Below the pieces are notes generated by a model. The model had not been told where the DNA came from, did no database searches, and worked only from the letters and a program-made list of their open reading frames with translations. This document shows positions 23,242 to 34,646 of a stretch of DNA of 64,000 nt, one piece after another. The stretch spans positions 97,849 to 161,848 of the forward strand of contig JACFNZ010000002.1 in NCBI GenBank assembly GCA_019454605.1, written 5' to 3'. This DNA comes from Candidatus Altimarinota bacterium. Lineage in GTDB: Bacteria; Patescibacteriota; Gracilibacteria; BD1-5; UBA6164. Position numbers and translations under genes: made by a program. Position 1 is the stretch's first letter, and every line of letters begins with the position of its first letter.

Positions 23242-24753
23242 TTATTTTTTTATTTTTTTTATTTCTTGATAGAAATACTTAAAGTCTCAAATATTTACTA
23301 AAAAATAAACTATAAAATAAACTATTCAAACAATAACTAAATAAATTAATTCAAGTAATCTATTATTTAATCAGTTTATATGTGGAACTATAAAAATATA
23401 TAATAAACTTCAAATAAAACTAAATACTAATATGTTTTTAACTAAATATTTTATATCAAAATGAGTGAAATATTCCTTTAATTTTATTTCAGATAATACA
23501 TAAATAAGCAACCATCAAAGTCAAGTTGCAAGAGATGCTCAAGCTACTCAAATATATTTTATAAGTATATAGTTTAATATACTATTAAATACTATGGCAA
23601 TTAAAATAATTTTTAATCTTTCTTTTATTTTTCAGTTAGCAGCTAAAATATTAAAATTAATTTGTAATAAAAAATTAAAACTTATAAATAAAACACTGTA
23701 TTTTAATATTATTCAAGAAATTAGAAATTTATCAGTAAATAATATAACTGAAACGACTTCTCAAAATACAAATAATAATATTGAAAAAGCTAAAGAAAAT
23801 GATAAAAAATTTTTTGTAAATATTGATTTTATTAACTTTATTTTTTCAAAATCTTTTTTTGCTATAAGTTCTGAAAAAACAGGAAATAAAAAGGCAAATA
23901 TTGGTCAAATTAAAACAAATGGAATTGAAACTATACTTAAATAATTAGTATAATATCAAGCATCTTTATTTCAAAGCATATAAATAATCATTTGCATATC
24001 TATTTGGCTTAATATAGTAGAGGCTTGAGATCATAAAAAAACAAGTAATGCATAAGAAAAAATCTCTTTAAAAATACTTTTATCCCAAAGTATTTTTTCA
24101 TTTTTTAAATAAGGAAGATAATATTTTTTAAAAAATAAAAAAATAGAAATAATTATTCAAAAATAAAGTCACAAAACCCACGAAGCACTATAGTAAAATA
24201 TATTTCCTAAGTTATTAAAAAACATATAAATAGTAAATCATAGTATAAATAACATTCTAAGCAATTCAGTTATTTTTTGATAAAAAGTATCTTGAATACT
24301 TTGAAAAAATACATTTATTACATGAAAAAAAGTAGTTCATAAAAAGAAAAATGAAAATATTTTTATTATATTTGTAGCAATTTCATCATCAAAATAATTT
24401 ATTGCTAAGAAATTTGCTAGAAAATAAAAAACTAAAAATATAATTCATCAAGTAATTATTTGTGCAATTAAAGCATATGTGATAATAGTTTTAACTTTAT
24501 CATATCTTTTTTGAGTTACAAAATCAGGTATAAATTTATTTAAAGATTCTGCCATTCATAAATCATTGAAAGAGTTTAATAAAACCATCAAACTCATAAC
24601 TCAATATATAATTCATATCTCTTCAACTGATAAATCATGAGATAAAATTATTTTTACTATATATCAAATAGGGGCTACTAAAAAAGAAAATATATATAAC
24701 CAAATTCATTTTTTAACAAATTTTTCAGCTAAACTATTGTGTTGTTCTATCAT
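23242..24753 (-). CDS. Polysaccharide flippase (Wzx/PST-type, MOP superfamily)
   Basis: 503 residues and about 14 predicted membrane helices spread along the whole length, the standard size and topology of Wzx/RfbX lipid-linked sugar flippases. Seen: an amphipathic start, then FVKKGIWLYIFSFLVAPIGY, SFNDLGMAESLNKFIPD in the first cytoplasmic loop (typical of the family), GYYTNYLSIVSIPFVLIGP, and the late FNFLLQINFNILAANGK. Such proteins carry undecaprenyl-linked glycan units across the membrane. The O-antigen ligase-like gene and glycosyltransferase at 26355-28804 fit the same pathway. Confidence 0.85.
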
Positions 24754-24802
24754 TTTATATTTTTTTTAATTTTTTAAAATTGAAATTTATTATATATTTT
24801 TT

Positions 24803-24844
24803 TTAAAAAAAGCAAAAGACCTATTTTTTAAATAGGTCTTTTTT
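24803..24844 (-). terminator. Terminator after the RsbW-like gene
   Basis: 13-bp stem AAAAGACCTATTT / AAATAGGTCTTTT (24814-24842). Read on the minus strand it lies 15 bp past the stop at 24860 and is followed by a T run. Confidence 0.8.
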
Positions 24845-24859
24845 ATTAATTTCAAATTA

Positions 24860-25384
24860 TTATTTTGATATAATTTTATTTATTCAAACAGTAAGTCAAT
24901 TTTTATTGTTATCTTTAAAGTATAGATTGTCAACAAGCTTTGTTATTATCAAAAAAAGTCATCTTCATCTTATAGAACTATGATTATCAAATCATTTATT
25001 TAATCTATTTATTCTTAATTCTTCCATTTCTTTAGAATTTTTAGATGCTTTTCAATCTCAAGCATCGCTTACCTCAATACTTATAATAACTTCACTACCA
25101 GAAACTTGTGCTTTAAAAAAAAGTTTATTATCACTTTCACTAGAGCTTCAATATTCAATAGCATTATTATTTAATTCATCAACAATTAATACAAATCTAT
25201 TTTTCCATAACATTCAAATTTCTAAAAAATCAAAAATTGCAATTAAATAATCTCTAATAATTTTTGTTTTTTTAAAGTCTGATTTAAAGGAAAATGTGAT
25301 TTCAAATAATCAATTATTATAATATTTCGATAGAAAATTATTATCTATATTGTTAGCTGAATCTTGAATAACTATTTCTTCCAC
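24860..25384 (-). CDS. RsbW-like serine kinase / anti-sigma-type HATPase
   Basis: 174 residues of the GHKL ATPase fold. N box VDELNNNAIEYGS near 75-87, G1 box VSDAGDG near 114-120, G2 box RGRGLFLIITKLVD near 145-158. The absence of a sensor or receiver domain and the length match RsbW/SpoIIAB-like kinases, which phosphorylate an anti-anti-sigma protein and hold a sigma factor. No RsbV-like partner or sigma factor is nearby. It starts with GTG at 25384, because no upstream ATG exists in frame. Confidence 0.8.
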
Positions 25385-25443
25385 TTTAAATAATTAAAAA
25401 ATAATTAAAAATTTATTTAACTTAATTATAACACTAGATAATA

Positions 25444-25485
25444 AAAAAATCAAATTTAAAAAAAAATTTGATTTTTTAGTTTTTT
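25444..25485. terminator. Hairpin between the RsbW-like gene and rpmG
   Basis: Arms AAAAAATCAAATTT and AAATTTGATTTTTT around an A6 loop, then T-rich DNA. It lies in the divergent upstream region of both genes, so it is either a leader hairpin or a terminator of a transcript not seen here. Confidence 0.5.
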
Positions 25486-25525
25486 TTATATAATAAATGG
25501 TGTTTTATTAACATTAAATTAAATT

Positions 25526-25705
25526 ATGGCAAAAGGTAAAAGAACTTATGTATGATTTTATTCAGAAGAAACAGGAAATTTAGTTCATGTAACTAATATA
25601 AATAAAAAAAACTTCTGACCAGGAGAAAAACTTTCTTTAAGGAAATACAATAAAATCACAAAAAAACACGAAGTTTTAAAAATGAAAGAAATTAAAAAAG
25701 GATAA
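25526..25705 (+). CDS. rpmG: 50S ribosomal protein bL33
   Basis: 59 residues: MAKGKRTYVGFYSEETGN, YKNKKNFGPGEKLSLRKYNK-like core, and a C tail ending in lysine and Gly. The matched FYSEETGN and KLSLRKYNKITKKH segments are typical bL33. It has no Cys, so this is the zinc-free form. It precedes efp by 71 bp with a weak hairpin between. Confidence 0.9.
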
Positions 25706-25776
25706 TTTTTAAAAATTAAAAAAAGGTAGATTTTTCTACTTATTTTTTTTTACAATATATTTTAACTACTTTAAAT

Positions 25777-26340
25777 ATGAAAACAGCTTTTGAAGCAAAA
25801 CCAGGAACAGTTTTGAAAATAGATGATACTCTATTTTTTGTATCTAAATGGGAATATCACAGAGCTTGAAGATGAGCTACAACTATAAAAATGAGATTAA
25901 AAAATTTATTTAATTGATGAATGACAGATAGAACTTTTAACTGAGAAGATAAACTTGATGATGTTATTTTAGATAGAGCAAGATTTGAATATTTATATTG
26001 AGCTTGAGGAACATATGCATTTATGAATCAAGCAACTTATGAACAAATAGAATTAGATGATGAAACTATTTGAGATATGAAATTTTTCTTAATTGAATGA
26101 GAAACAGTTGATATACAACAATTTGAATGAAAATTTGTTTGACTTGTATTACCAACTAATGTAAAACTTGAAATAGTTGAATGTGAACCAGGAGTAAAAT
26201 GAAATACTGCTGATTGAAAAATTACAAAAGATGCTGTTACAAATACTTGACTTACAATAAAAGTCCCAGGATTTGTTAATCAATGAGATTTTGTAATTGT
26301 AAATACTGAAAGTTGAGAATATCAAGAAAGAGCAAAATAA
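25777..26340 (+). CDS. efp: Translation elongation factor P
   Basis: 187 residues, normal EF-P length. It relieves ribosome stalling at proline runs. Three beta-barrel domains fit: domain I with EAKPGTVLKIDDTLFFVSKWEYHRAGRG, domain II starting near 65 with FNGEDKLDDVILDR, domain III with VGLVLPTNVKLEIVECEPG and KVPGFVNQGDFVIVNTESGEY. The loop tip that carries the modified residue reads RAGRGA, with Arg where many EF-P have Lys; no modification enzyme is in this window. Confidence 0.94.
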
Positions 26341-26341
26341 A

Positions 26342-26371
26342 AAAATAAAGTGTTTTACACTTTATTTTTTT
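26342..26371. terminator. Bidirectional terminator between efp and the ligase gene
   Basis: Perfect 12-bp stem AAAATAAAGTGT / ACACTTTATTTT with a 3-nt loop and flanking A/T runs. The stop codon of the minus-strand gene (26355-26357) lies at the loop. Confidence 0.85.
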
Positions 26372-27668
26372 GTTTTTCAAGAGATATATATCATCAAATT
26401 ATTATAAATAGTATGTAACTAGTTGCAGATTCTTCAAAAGCATGAGTAAAGTTTGCCATAAAAAGTAAGGCTAAATAACTTGTAAATATTCCAATACTTA
26501 AATAATCTTTTTTTCTTTTTACTATATCAAATAAATTAACTCAAATAACTATAATTAATCATAGAAATAAACTAATTCATAAAATTCATTGTTCAAGTAA
26601 TATTTGAATATACCAATTTTCTGGTAAAAATTTATTAACTCAAGCAGACATTGCTTTATCAGAGCTTGTAGATAGCCAACTTGCAGGTCAGGCAATTCAA
26701 AGTCCATATCAAAAAGGATTTACAAAAAACATTTTAACTGATATAACAAGATTTTCAACTCTTCAAAGTATAGCTTCAGGATGCAAAAATAAATTTCTTT
26801 TTATATAAACAAGTAAAACTAGTCATAAAGCCATTAAACTACTAATTGAGATTAATATTTTTTTTGGAATAGTTTTATTATAAATTATTTTTCTTGATAA
26901 ATAAATAAAAGTTAATACTCAAAATACAAATCATAACATACTAGTTTTTGTAAATGAGTAAAATATTGAAGTAATTATCAAAACAGAAACAATTCAAATT
27001 ATAAAAAATCTATTTAATTTATTTTGTTTTGTATTTTCTAAAATAAATCATAAAAATATTAAATAAAATACAACTAAAAATACTCAAAATCTTATAGGAT
27101 CTCAAAAACTTCATTGAAATCTATTGTGTCATCCTGTTACATTTTGAGAAAAAGATATACAACTATTTGCCTCATAAGTTGAGGGAGTATTATCAAATCA
27201 TATTATTTGAGTTGTTGACTCTATATTTCAAGACATATACCAAGGTAAAAATATCATTAAAATCACTCAAATAGATAAAAAGTTTGATATTAAAATACTT
27301 TTAAAATTATTTTTTATTGAAATCAAATAAAGTCATATAATAAATGCAAATAGAAAAAATACATCATATTTAAATCAAAGTAAATTAGTTGTTTTTATAT
27401 TAAAATAAGGGAAAAATATATAAATAAAACTACAAATAACAAAAGCTGTTGTAAGTCACAATAAATAATTGTTTTTATAAATTTTCTCTAAATTAAATTT
27501 ATTTGTAAATAGTATTTTTAAAGAAACTATTGCTAAAAGTATAGATATAACTATTTCTTTCCAAAATCTTAAAATATCAGTGTCAATTCAAGCTTTACAT
27601 TTTAAATAAGTTACAAAAATTGCATGAAAAGGTAGTAAAAATATAAATAATTGTAATAAATATTTCAT
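26355..27668 (-). CDS. O-antigen ligase-like membrane protein (Wzy_C family)
   Basis: 437 residues with about 11-12 hydrophobic segments. A long periplasmic loop after about residue 290 contains GYGLGIAGPASWLS and PENWYIQILLEQGILG, the latter matching the conserved E-xxx-Q..L.E.G motif of WaaL/O-antigen ligase and polymerase proteins. Such proteins transfer or polymerise lipid-linked glycans at the outer side of the membrane. It follows the glycosyltransferase by 17 bp on the minus strand, so the two form an operon. Ligase or polymerase cannot be decided here. Confidence 0.8.
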
Positions 27669-27685
27669 TTTTTAAAAGTTATAAA

Positions 27686-28804
27686 TTAAAATCAAACAAC
27701 TTCTCTAATCTTTTTTTCAAAAATATCTTCATCGTATTTTGATGCAATTTCTTTTATACTATTTTCATCAAATTTATTTTTTTTAATTTTTTCATCATAA
27801 GCCAAAAACTTTTTTATAAAATCTTTTCAGTCAAGTGAGTCAAAAAAATCTCAAGTAATTCATTCAACCATAGTTTCTTCAAGTCATCATCATCTATAAG
27901 CAAAAACTGGTTTTCAAGCTCAAAAAGCTTCAATTGGAGTTATTCAAAAATCTTCTTCTCAAGAAAAAATCAATCAATCACTATTTTTTAGTAAAAAAAT
28001 AAGTTCTTCATCAGGTATAAATCAAGAGAAATAAATATTTTTGTTTGCAATACTTTGTAAATATTCTTTTTGTGCTCAACTTCATACAATTACTAGGTTT
28101 TTTTCTGGCATTTTATTGAAATTATTTACAGTCATTTCAATATTTTTATATTTTGCTAAAGTTGAAATAATTATATGATAGTTTTTAAATGGTTTTTTGT
28201 ATTCTCATAAAATTTCTTTATCAAATCTTTTGGTTTCAACATTTGGATAAATTACCTCTGCATCTAGTCAGTAATATTTTTTAATTCTTTTTTTAACATT
28301 AAGAGAATTTGCTAAAGTTATATTATGTCTTTTTGAAGCAATATAATCCCAAATTCTAATATTTTTAAATACAGAGTTTAAAATAAGTCATTTTAATCAT
28401 TTATTCCATCAAATCTCTTTTTTGTATTCATTTGTCCAATCCCATAAATAGCGAGTAGGAGAGTGATAATAAACTATAAATTTTGTTTCTGGTTTTGTAA
28501 TAGCTCCATGAACAAATGCACTATTTAAAGCTATAACTATATCATAACCTGATAAATCTATTGATTCAATAGCTCTTGACATAAAAAGTAGACAAAGTCT
28601 TTGATTTTTTGTTAAATCATATATATTTTGAGTTATTTTTGGTATATCTTTTATTTTTTCTTTTGGAAATACTTTAGCTACTTTTTTTTCATCATAAATT
28701 AAAGTAAATAAATCAGCATTTGGATACATTTTTATAATTTTTTCAAGCACTTTTTCAGCTCATCAAAGCTTTACAAGTAAATCATGTAAAATAGCAATTT
28801 TCAT
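27686..28804 (-). CDS. Glycosyltransferase family 4-like protein
   Basis: 372 residues, GT-B fold of the GT4 type. The N-terminal Rossmann half starts MKIAILHDLLVKLGGAEKVL, with YYHSPTRYLWD near 110. The C-terminal half has the nucleotide-sugar site EEDFGITPIEAFGAGKPVFA near 300-318, followed by GGGLEETMVEGITG. These place it with mannosyl- or glucosyltransferases of exopolysaccharide synthesis (WbaZ/RfaG-like). It probably adds a sugar to a lipid-linked glycan made for the neighbouring ligase. Acceptor and donor cannot be deduced. Confidence 0.88.
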
Positions 28805-28931
28805 AAATATATTAATTAATTTTTAATTTTATTTAATCTAGTCTTTTTTTATCTTTTGTAAAGAAAAAATAAATTTTGTATTTTTATATTTTTGATTAAA
28901 ATCAAGTAAATATATTTTAAATCAAAAAAAG

Positions 28932-29369
28932 ATGATAAAAAAAATATTGTTAATAATTTCTTTTATTTTCATAACTTTTTCTTTTTGTTATTGAGTTTCT
29001 GCTTCTACTTGAAAAACAGAAAATCAAAGAAATGAAGATTGTTCTACCTCTTGAGATTGTATAGATAAAGAAACTTTTATGATAGATACTTCATTATATT
29101 CTCCTTGATGAAATTGATTAAAAAAGTGAGAATCAAAAGACACTATAAATTTTGTTTTGTGAACTTTGATCCAAAAACTTATGATAGGTTTATGAATTAT
29201 TGCTTTACTTATAATGACTATTTGAGCTTGATATATGATTTTGTATCATTGAGAAGATGAGTTATTGTCTAAGTGAAAAAATATTTTTATAGCTTGAATT
29301 ACTTCATTAGTAGTTGCTTTAAGTGCATATTATTTAATAAGTTTAGTTTGATATTTATTGTATAAATAA
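28932..29369 (+). CDS. T4SS-pilin-like (TrbC/VirB2-type) membrane protein 1
   Basis: 145 residues. Signal peptide (IKKILLIISFIFITFSF, about 1-22), a Cys-containing hydrophilic segment with two SGDCID-like Cys, then two helices (about 72-95 and 110-130) separated by HGEDELLSKGKNIF. This last motif, G-E-D-E followed by K-G/A-K and a second helix, is shared with the next three genes and defines the group. The architecture is that of CPR T4SS pilin-like proteins (VirB2/TrbC). First of four adjacent genes; 7-bp spacing to the next. Confidence 0.8.
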
Positions 29370-29376
29370 AATTTTT

Positions 29377-29745
29377 ATGAAAAAAGTGTATTTTTTAATT
29401 TGATTTTTAAGTGTTTTAAATTTAAAAGTTTTTGCATCATCTCCAGAAGTGGTTTGTAATTGATTACCTTGATGTGAATGAGGAGCAACTTGAGAAGCTA
29501 TAGCATCTTTAAAAGATTGAGATTTTTTTTCTTTTTTATGAAATATTATAAGTGAATGAATTAAATATGTAGCTGTACTTGCTGTAATTTCTTTAATAAT
29601 TTCTTGAATATTTTATTTAATTTCTATGTGAGAGGATGAAAAAGTAAATAAAGCAAAAAAAATGATTATTTGGTCTTTAGTTTGAGTTTTACTTTCGACA
29701 AGTGCTTGGGCTATAATTAATATGTTAAATAATTTTAGAATATAA
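29377..29745 (+). CDS. T4SS-pilin-like membrane protein 2
   Basis: 122 residues. Signal peptide ending near ASS (about 1-22), two Cys in VVCNGLPGC, then helices about 57-77 and 93-113 joined by MGEDEKVNKAKKMIIW, the group motif. The second helix ends NMLNNF. It begins 7 bp after the first pilin-like gene and ends 11 bp before the third, so the set is one transcript. Short, hydrophobic and signal-bearing, as expected for a pilus or membrane-pore subunit. Confidence 0.8.
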
Positions 29746-29756
29746 TTTTTTAAAAA

Positions 29757-30101
29757 ATGAATAAAATATTTTTATTTTTAATATCTTTTTTTTATACTTT
29801 TTTAGCTTCAGCTTCTTTAAAAGATTCTATGATGCCAAATTCAAATACTATTTGAGTATCTTCTAATGGAACTTGAGTTATAAATGAAGTTTTAATTTCC
29901 TTTAAAGACTTACTTTTTTATTTTTTAGGTTTTATTGCTATTTGAGTTTTTTTATATTTTTGATTTAAATTAATTACTTCAAGATGAAATGAAGAAGAAT
30001 TTAAAAAAACTTTAATGTGATTTGTGTATGCTGTTATTTGACTTGCTATTATACCACTTGCTTATTGAGCTGTAAAATTAATAGCTTCTTTAAAAATTTA
30101 A
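29757..30101 (+). CDS. T4SS-pilin-like membrane protein 3
   Basis: 114 residues. Signal peptide MNKIFLFLISFFYTFLASAS, then a short linker and two helices (about 50-72 and 87-107) joined by TSRGNEEEFKKTLMG. This is a weaker form of the G-E-D-E...K motif of the other three. It has no Cys. 11-bp spacing on both sides. The weaker motif suggests it is a divergent or minor member. Confidence 0.72.
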
Positions 30102-30112
30102 TTATAATAAAG

Positions 30113-30676
30113 ATGAAAAAAATATTTTTAATAACATTACTTTTTTTAAGTTTTTTAAACATTTCTTATGCTTATGAAACTGTTCAATATCAACCAACTT
30201 GAGATGATAATAATTCTCAAACAAATGATGCATGGGAGAGTAACTTTCCAACAACTGATACACAATCTTCTTGAGACCCAAATAGTCCAGATTTTGTTTG
30301 ACCACCAGAGCCAAAGCAAGAAGGAGATAACAATAATTCTTGATGTAATTATACTGATTGAGATAGTGTAGCAAAACTTTTAGACTGATGTAAACCTAAA
30401 AAAGTAGTTTCATCAACTGATATGAAGCTTGAAACTTGATTTAAGAAAAAAGTTAATTGATTTATTACAAACTTAATGGTTGTTTTATGAATTATAGCAG
30501 TTTGAGCTATAGTTTATGCTTGATGATTAATGCAATTTTCAGCTTGAGAAGATGAACAAATTAATAAAGCAAAAAATATAATAAAATGGACTATTATATG
30601 ATTTTTACTTTTAATTTCAGCATCTTGAATAGTTTATATTGTAATCAATGTAATGTTTTGATTATGATGAGGTTAA
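30113..30676 (+). CDS. T4SS-pilin-like membrane protein 4 with an acidic linker
   Basis: 187 residues, the longest of the set. Signal peptide about 1-20, then a polar segment of about 85 residues rich in Asn, Asp, Ser, Pro and Glu, a Cys pair (SGCNYTDG ... LLDGCKPKK), and the two-helix module with SAGEDEQINKAKNIIKWTI near 147. It ends ...MFGLGGG: four UGA/GGN glycines in a row near the stop. Its last 10-13 bases overlap the start of the metallopeptidase gene, indicating translational coupling. Confidence 0.8.
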
Positions 30677-31641
30677 AATGGTATATTTTTTTAAAATTTC
30701 TAAAAGACAATATTTATTATTTACTTTTTTTTGTTTATTTAACTATATTTACTATCTGAATTTATATATTAAATTATAAATATAATGAACCATATGATGT
30801 TTATATAGAAAAAAAAGAAGAAAATATAAAACAATTAGATAATTTATCAACTAAAAATATAGAATTAAATTTAAAAAATTCTACTATAGAAGATAATTTA
30901 GTAAATATAGATAGTATTTCTAAAAAAGAATTAGAAGATTATCAAAGCTTTACTAAAGATTTATTAGACAAAATAGAAAAAAAAGAAAAAGAATTATATG
31001 ATGGAAGTAAGATAAACTTTATATATAATCCTCAAATAATAGAAACAAAATTATATAATAATGCATGAGTAAATGCTATTAATGCCTTAATTAATAGTAG
31101 TTTATTTAAAGATAAAAAACTAAATTTTGATTTAATTTTAAATTTTCAAAAAGATGCTGTTAGATGAAAATATAAAAATAAAACTATTAGTTTATATTCA
31201 TTGGTTGATATAAAAGATAATGAATTACTAGCTGTTTTTATACATGAATTAGGACATTATATCGATATAGATTTTTTACAAAAAAAAGTTTTAACTGATT
31301 TATCTAATAATTTTTATGATCTATCTTGGCAAAATACATATGAAATAAAAGCTGGGCTTTCAAAAACTGATTTTGTATCTTGATATGCTTTAACAAATAA
31401 ATATGAAGACTTTGCTGAAAGTTTTTTATATTATGTTTTATTTAATTCTGATTTTAGAGAAAAATCATTAAAAAGTGATTTAATTAAACAAAAATATGAT
31501 TTTTTTTCAAACTATATTTTTAAACAAGATGAATTTAAAAAAACAAACTTTAGAATAGAGTTTGATTTAAAGGATTATTATTGGGATATAACTAAAATAA
31601 ATTTTTCTTTAAATAATTTTTTGCACTATTTAAAAAAATAA
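30664..31641 (+). CDS. Membrane-anchored zinc metallopeptidase (HExxH)
   Basis: 325 residues. One N-terminal helix (about 12-33: YLLFFVYLTIFTIGIYI) is followed by a charged coiled linker and a C-terminal peptidase domain with VFIHELGHYIDIDF near 194 and a downstream Glu in NKYEDFAESFLYYVLF near 255, consistent with a gluzincin third ligand. This resembles uncharacterised secreted HExxH peptidases of the lethal-factor/ATLF-like type. Two tandem ATGs (30664, 30667) overlap the end of the fourth pilin-like gene. A role in processing the pilin-like proteins is plausible from context but unproven. Confidence 0.8.
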
Positions 31642-31882
31642 ATATAATGCACTTATATTAAATAAAAAATTAAAATCATTTTTTTCAAATATTTGTGAAA
31701 CTACTAAAGTTATTTAACAATAATTAATTGTAAAATAATATTTAAAGTTTTTTGATTTATTAATAATAATAGTAAATACTATTAAATTTAAATCATACTT
31801 AAATAATTTTTAAGTTTCATAAAAAATTATTTTTTAACACTTATTTAAATAATAAGTTATTTTATATTTTTAATAAAAAAAA

Positions 31883-33919
31883 ATGACAAAGGATTTCTTT
31901 GACGAATTAGATAATGAATTATCTTGAAAAAACGATGCTACTCCTCAAGTATCTCAATTAAATAATGATATTGTAGAAGAGAAAATAGATTCTCCAAAAG
32001 AAGATGTAAAAACTCCTAAAGATACTTTAGAAAAAAAATGAGGATTTAAAAAATTTGTAAAAAATAATTTTACAAAAAAACAAAACAATAAAAATCTAGA
32101 AAATACTGATAATAATCTAGATTTAGAAAATTTAAATGATGAAAATGATAATAATCAATTTTTATCTTTAAAACAAACTATGATGAGTAATTTTCCTCAA
32201 GTAAAGTTTTATTTGCCAACTTTAAGAGAAGGGTATACTAGATTTATCCCAGTTTGATGAAATAATGAAACTTGAGCCAAAAATATGGATATGTTTCAAT
32301 ATAAAGATGATATTTTACTTGTGGATTGTTGAATTCAGTTTGCTGAAGATTATATGCTTGGAGCTGATTGTTCAATTCCTGATATTTCTTTTTTAATTCC
32401 ATATAAAAAAAATATTAAATGACTTATAATTACTCATGCACACTTAGATCATATTTGAGCTTTAAAACATGTATTACCAGCTCTTGATTATCCAGTAATT
32501 TATTGAACTAAATTAACTATTTGAATCATCAAAAAATGACTTGAAGAAAATAAAATAGCACATTTACAAAAATTTGTAGAAGTTAATACTGACTCAAAAG
32601 ATTTAATTTCTATTTGAGATTATTTTAAATGTGAATTTTTTAGAGTAAACCACTCAGTTCCTGACTGTATGTGAGCTTATATAACAACTCCAACTTGATT
32701 TAAAGCAGTTCATACTTGAGATTTTAAAATTGATTTTGCTCCAGAAATAGATAAACCAGCTGATTTATCTCGTATTTGAGAATATTGAACAAAATGAGTA
32801 ACATTATTTTTATCTGACTCAACATGATCTACAAGAAAATGATTTTCAACTTCAGAAAAACATATTTGAGATACACTTGAAAGAATTATAGCAAATCATA
32901 AAAAATGAAGATTAATTATTACAATATTTTCATCATGGATTTCAAGAGTTCAACAAATAATTAATGCTTGTGAATCACATGATAAATATGTATTTTTAAG
33001 TGGTAGATCAATGGTTGAAAATGTAGCTATTTCAAAAGAGTTATGATATATAAAAGCAAAACCAGGAACTATTAAAAAAATGTCTCCAAAAACTACAGAG
33101 TGAATTCCACTTGAAAAACAAGTAATTATAACAACTTGAAGTCAATGAGAAGAATTTTCAGCTCTATCAAGAATGGCAGAATGAAGACATCCATCAATAG
33201 AAATAATGAAATGAGATACAATTATTTTTTCATCATCTGTAGTTCCTTGAAATGAAAGATCAGTTGTTTGAGTTATAAATAAACTTATAAGACTTTGAGC
33301 AAATGTAATTACAAAAGATGATAGGGAAGTGCATACAGGGGGACATGCTTTCCAAGAAGAACAAAAAATTATGCTAAATTTAGTTAGACCAAAATATTTC
33401 CTACCTATTTATTGAGATTTATATTTTAGACATGTTCATAAAGAAACAGCAATGAGTATATGAATGAAAGAAGAAAATGTATTATTACTTGATAATTGAA
33501 ATATTATTGATTTTGGTCCTGATGAGAAAGTATTTAAATCAAAAATTAAAGTACCAATTCAAGATATATTAATTGATTGACATGGTATTTGAACAGCTAC
33601 AAGTCATGTAATTCAAGCAAGAGAAAAAATGATGAATGCTTGAACTTTAGTATTACTTTTTAAAGTAGACCAAAAAACAAAAGCTATTTTATGACCATTG
33701 AAAGTAGAATCAAGAGGACTTGTTTATTTAGAAGAAGTTAGAATAATCCATAAACTTATAATTAAAAAAGCTAAACAAGTTTATGAAAATACTGTAAAAG
33801 ATATACCTGAAATTGAAGAAAAAGATTTAGTAAAAATCTTAAAATGAGATTTAGAAAATTATTTACTTCAAAAAATAGATAGATCTCCAATGGTTATACC
33901 AATGATTATCGAAATTTAA
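31883..33919 (+). CDS. Ribonuclease J
   Basis: 678 residues; RNase J combines 5'-3' exo- and endonuclease activity in RNA decay. An N-terminal acidic, low-complexity extension of about 95 residues precedes the metallo-beta-lactamase core with ITHAHLDHIGAL (metal ligands H-A-H-L-D-H, near 180), VHTGDFKIDF, and the beta-CASP part with SDST, ITTGSQGE and the HTGGHAFQEE segment. The C-terminal domain after about residue 560 is complete. 240 AT-rich bases upstream carry a short inverted repeat (ACTTATT/AATAAGT, about 31841-31859) but no other gene. The extension is unusual but the core is clear. Confidence 0.94.
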
Positions 33920-33920
33920 A

Positions 33921-33948
33921 AAAAAGTGATTAAAAATCACTTTTTTTG
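33921..33948. terminator. Bidirectional terminator between RNase J and yidD
   Basis: Stem AAAAAGTGATT / AATCACTTTTT with a 3-nt loop and T run. It contains the stop codon of yidD (33930-33932). Confidence 0.85.
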
Positions 33949-34181
33949 TTAACAGGGTCATATCATCATTTACTCCAAGGCATACATCTGAGTATTCTTA
34001 AGAGTCATTTAAAACTTCAAATAAAAAATCATTTTTTCTCAACAGCCTCTATCATATACTCACTACAAGTTGGAATATGTTTACAATAGGGAGGTTTATT
34101 TAATGATTTCACCCATATGCTATGATCTGGAGATAGGTATTTTTGGTATAGTTTTACTATATAAATAATTATTTTTTTCAT
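33930..34181 (-). CDS. yidD: Membrane protein insertion efficiency factor YidD
   Basis: 83 residues, normal for YidD. Seen: an N-terminal amphipathic helix [20 protein letters not shown], then [17 protein letters not shown] and [18 protein letters not shown], the conserved Cys and the RC-PW-GG-DPV signature. YidD aids insertion of membrane proteins via YidC. The gene stands alone here, convergent with RNase J and followed on the right by rplT. Confidence 0.95.
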
Positions 34182-34192
34182 TTTTTTAAATT

Positions 34193-34220
34193 ATTAAAAA
34201 AAAGGAGAAAAACTCCTTTT
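34193..34220 (-). terminator. Terminator of the rpsT-infC-rpmI-rplT operon
   Basis: Stem AAAAGGAG / CTCCTTTT with a 5-nt loop; on the minus strand it lies 2 bp past the rplT stop and is followed by an 8-T run. Confidence 0.85.
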
Positions 34221-34222
34221 AA

Positions 34223-34567
34223 TTATTTTACAAATTCTACTATTTTTGAGAAAACTTTAGGATTTGATATAGCTAAGTTTGATAAAACTTTTCTATTTAA
34301 TTTTACTGATTTTTTATATAAATCATTTATAAATCTAGAATAAGTAGTTCCATTTTCTCTTGAAGCTATATTTATTCTTGAATTCCATAATTTTCTAAAA
34401 TCTCTTTTTTTAGTTTTTCTTCAGATATAAGAATTTAATCAAGCTTTCATCCAAGCAGTTTTTGCTCTAGAAAATTGTCTTGAATTAAGTAATCTAAATC
34501 ATTTTACTTTTTGTAATAAATTTTTGTGTCTTTTTTTAGTCATGACACCTCTTTTAACTCTAACCAT
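34223..34567 (-). CDS. rplT: 50S ribosomal protein bL20
   Basis: 114 residues, typical for bL20. Seen: [60 protein letters not shown] and [10 protein letters not shown]. It binds 23S rRNA early in assembly and in many bacteria represses its own operon. It is last in the rpsT-infC-rpmI-rplT run, with 79 bp between it and rpmI. Confidence 0.96.
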
Positions 34568-34646
34568 ATTTGAATTATAAATTATAAATTATTTACTAAA
34601 AACTTTTAAAATTAAATTTTAATTAAAAAAAGTTTTTATAATTTTA

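Noticed and set aside
23594..23944. A 116-codon standard-code frame on the plus strand
   Set aside because: It is antisense to the flippase gene, has low-complexity composition and no homology pattern.
28932..30676. Small hydrophobic proteins as a holin/toxin array
   Set aside because: Signal peptides, Cys in the extracytoplasmic part and the shared two-helix junction fit pilin-like subunits better.
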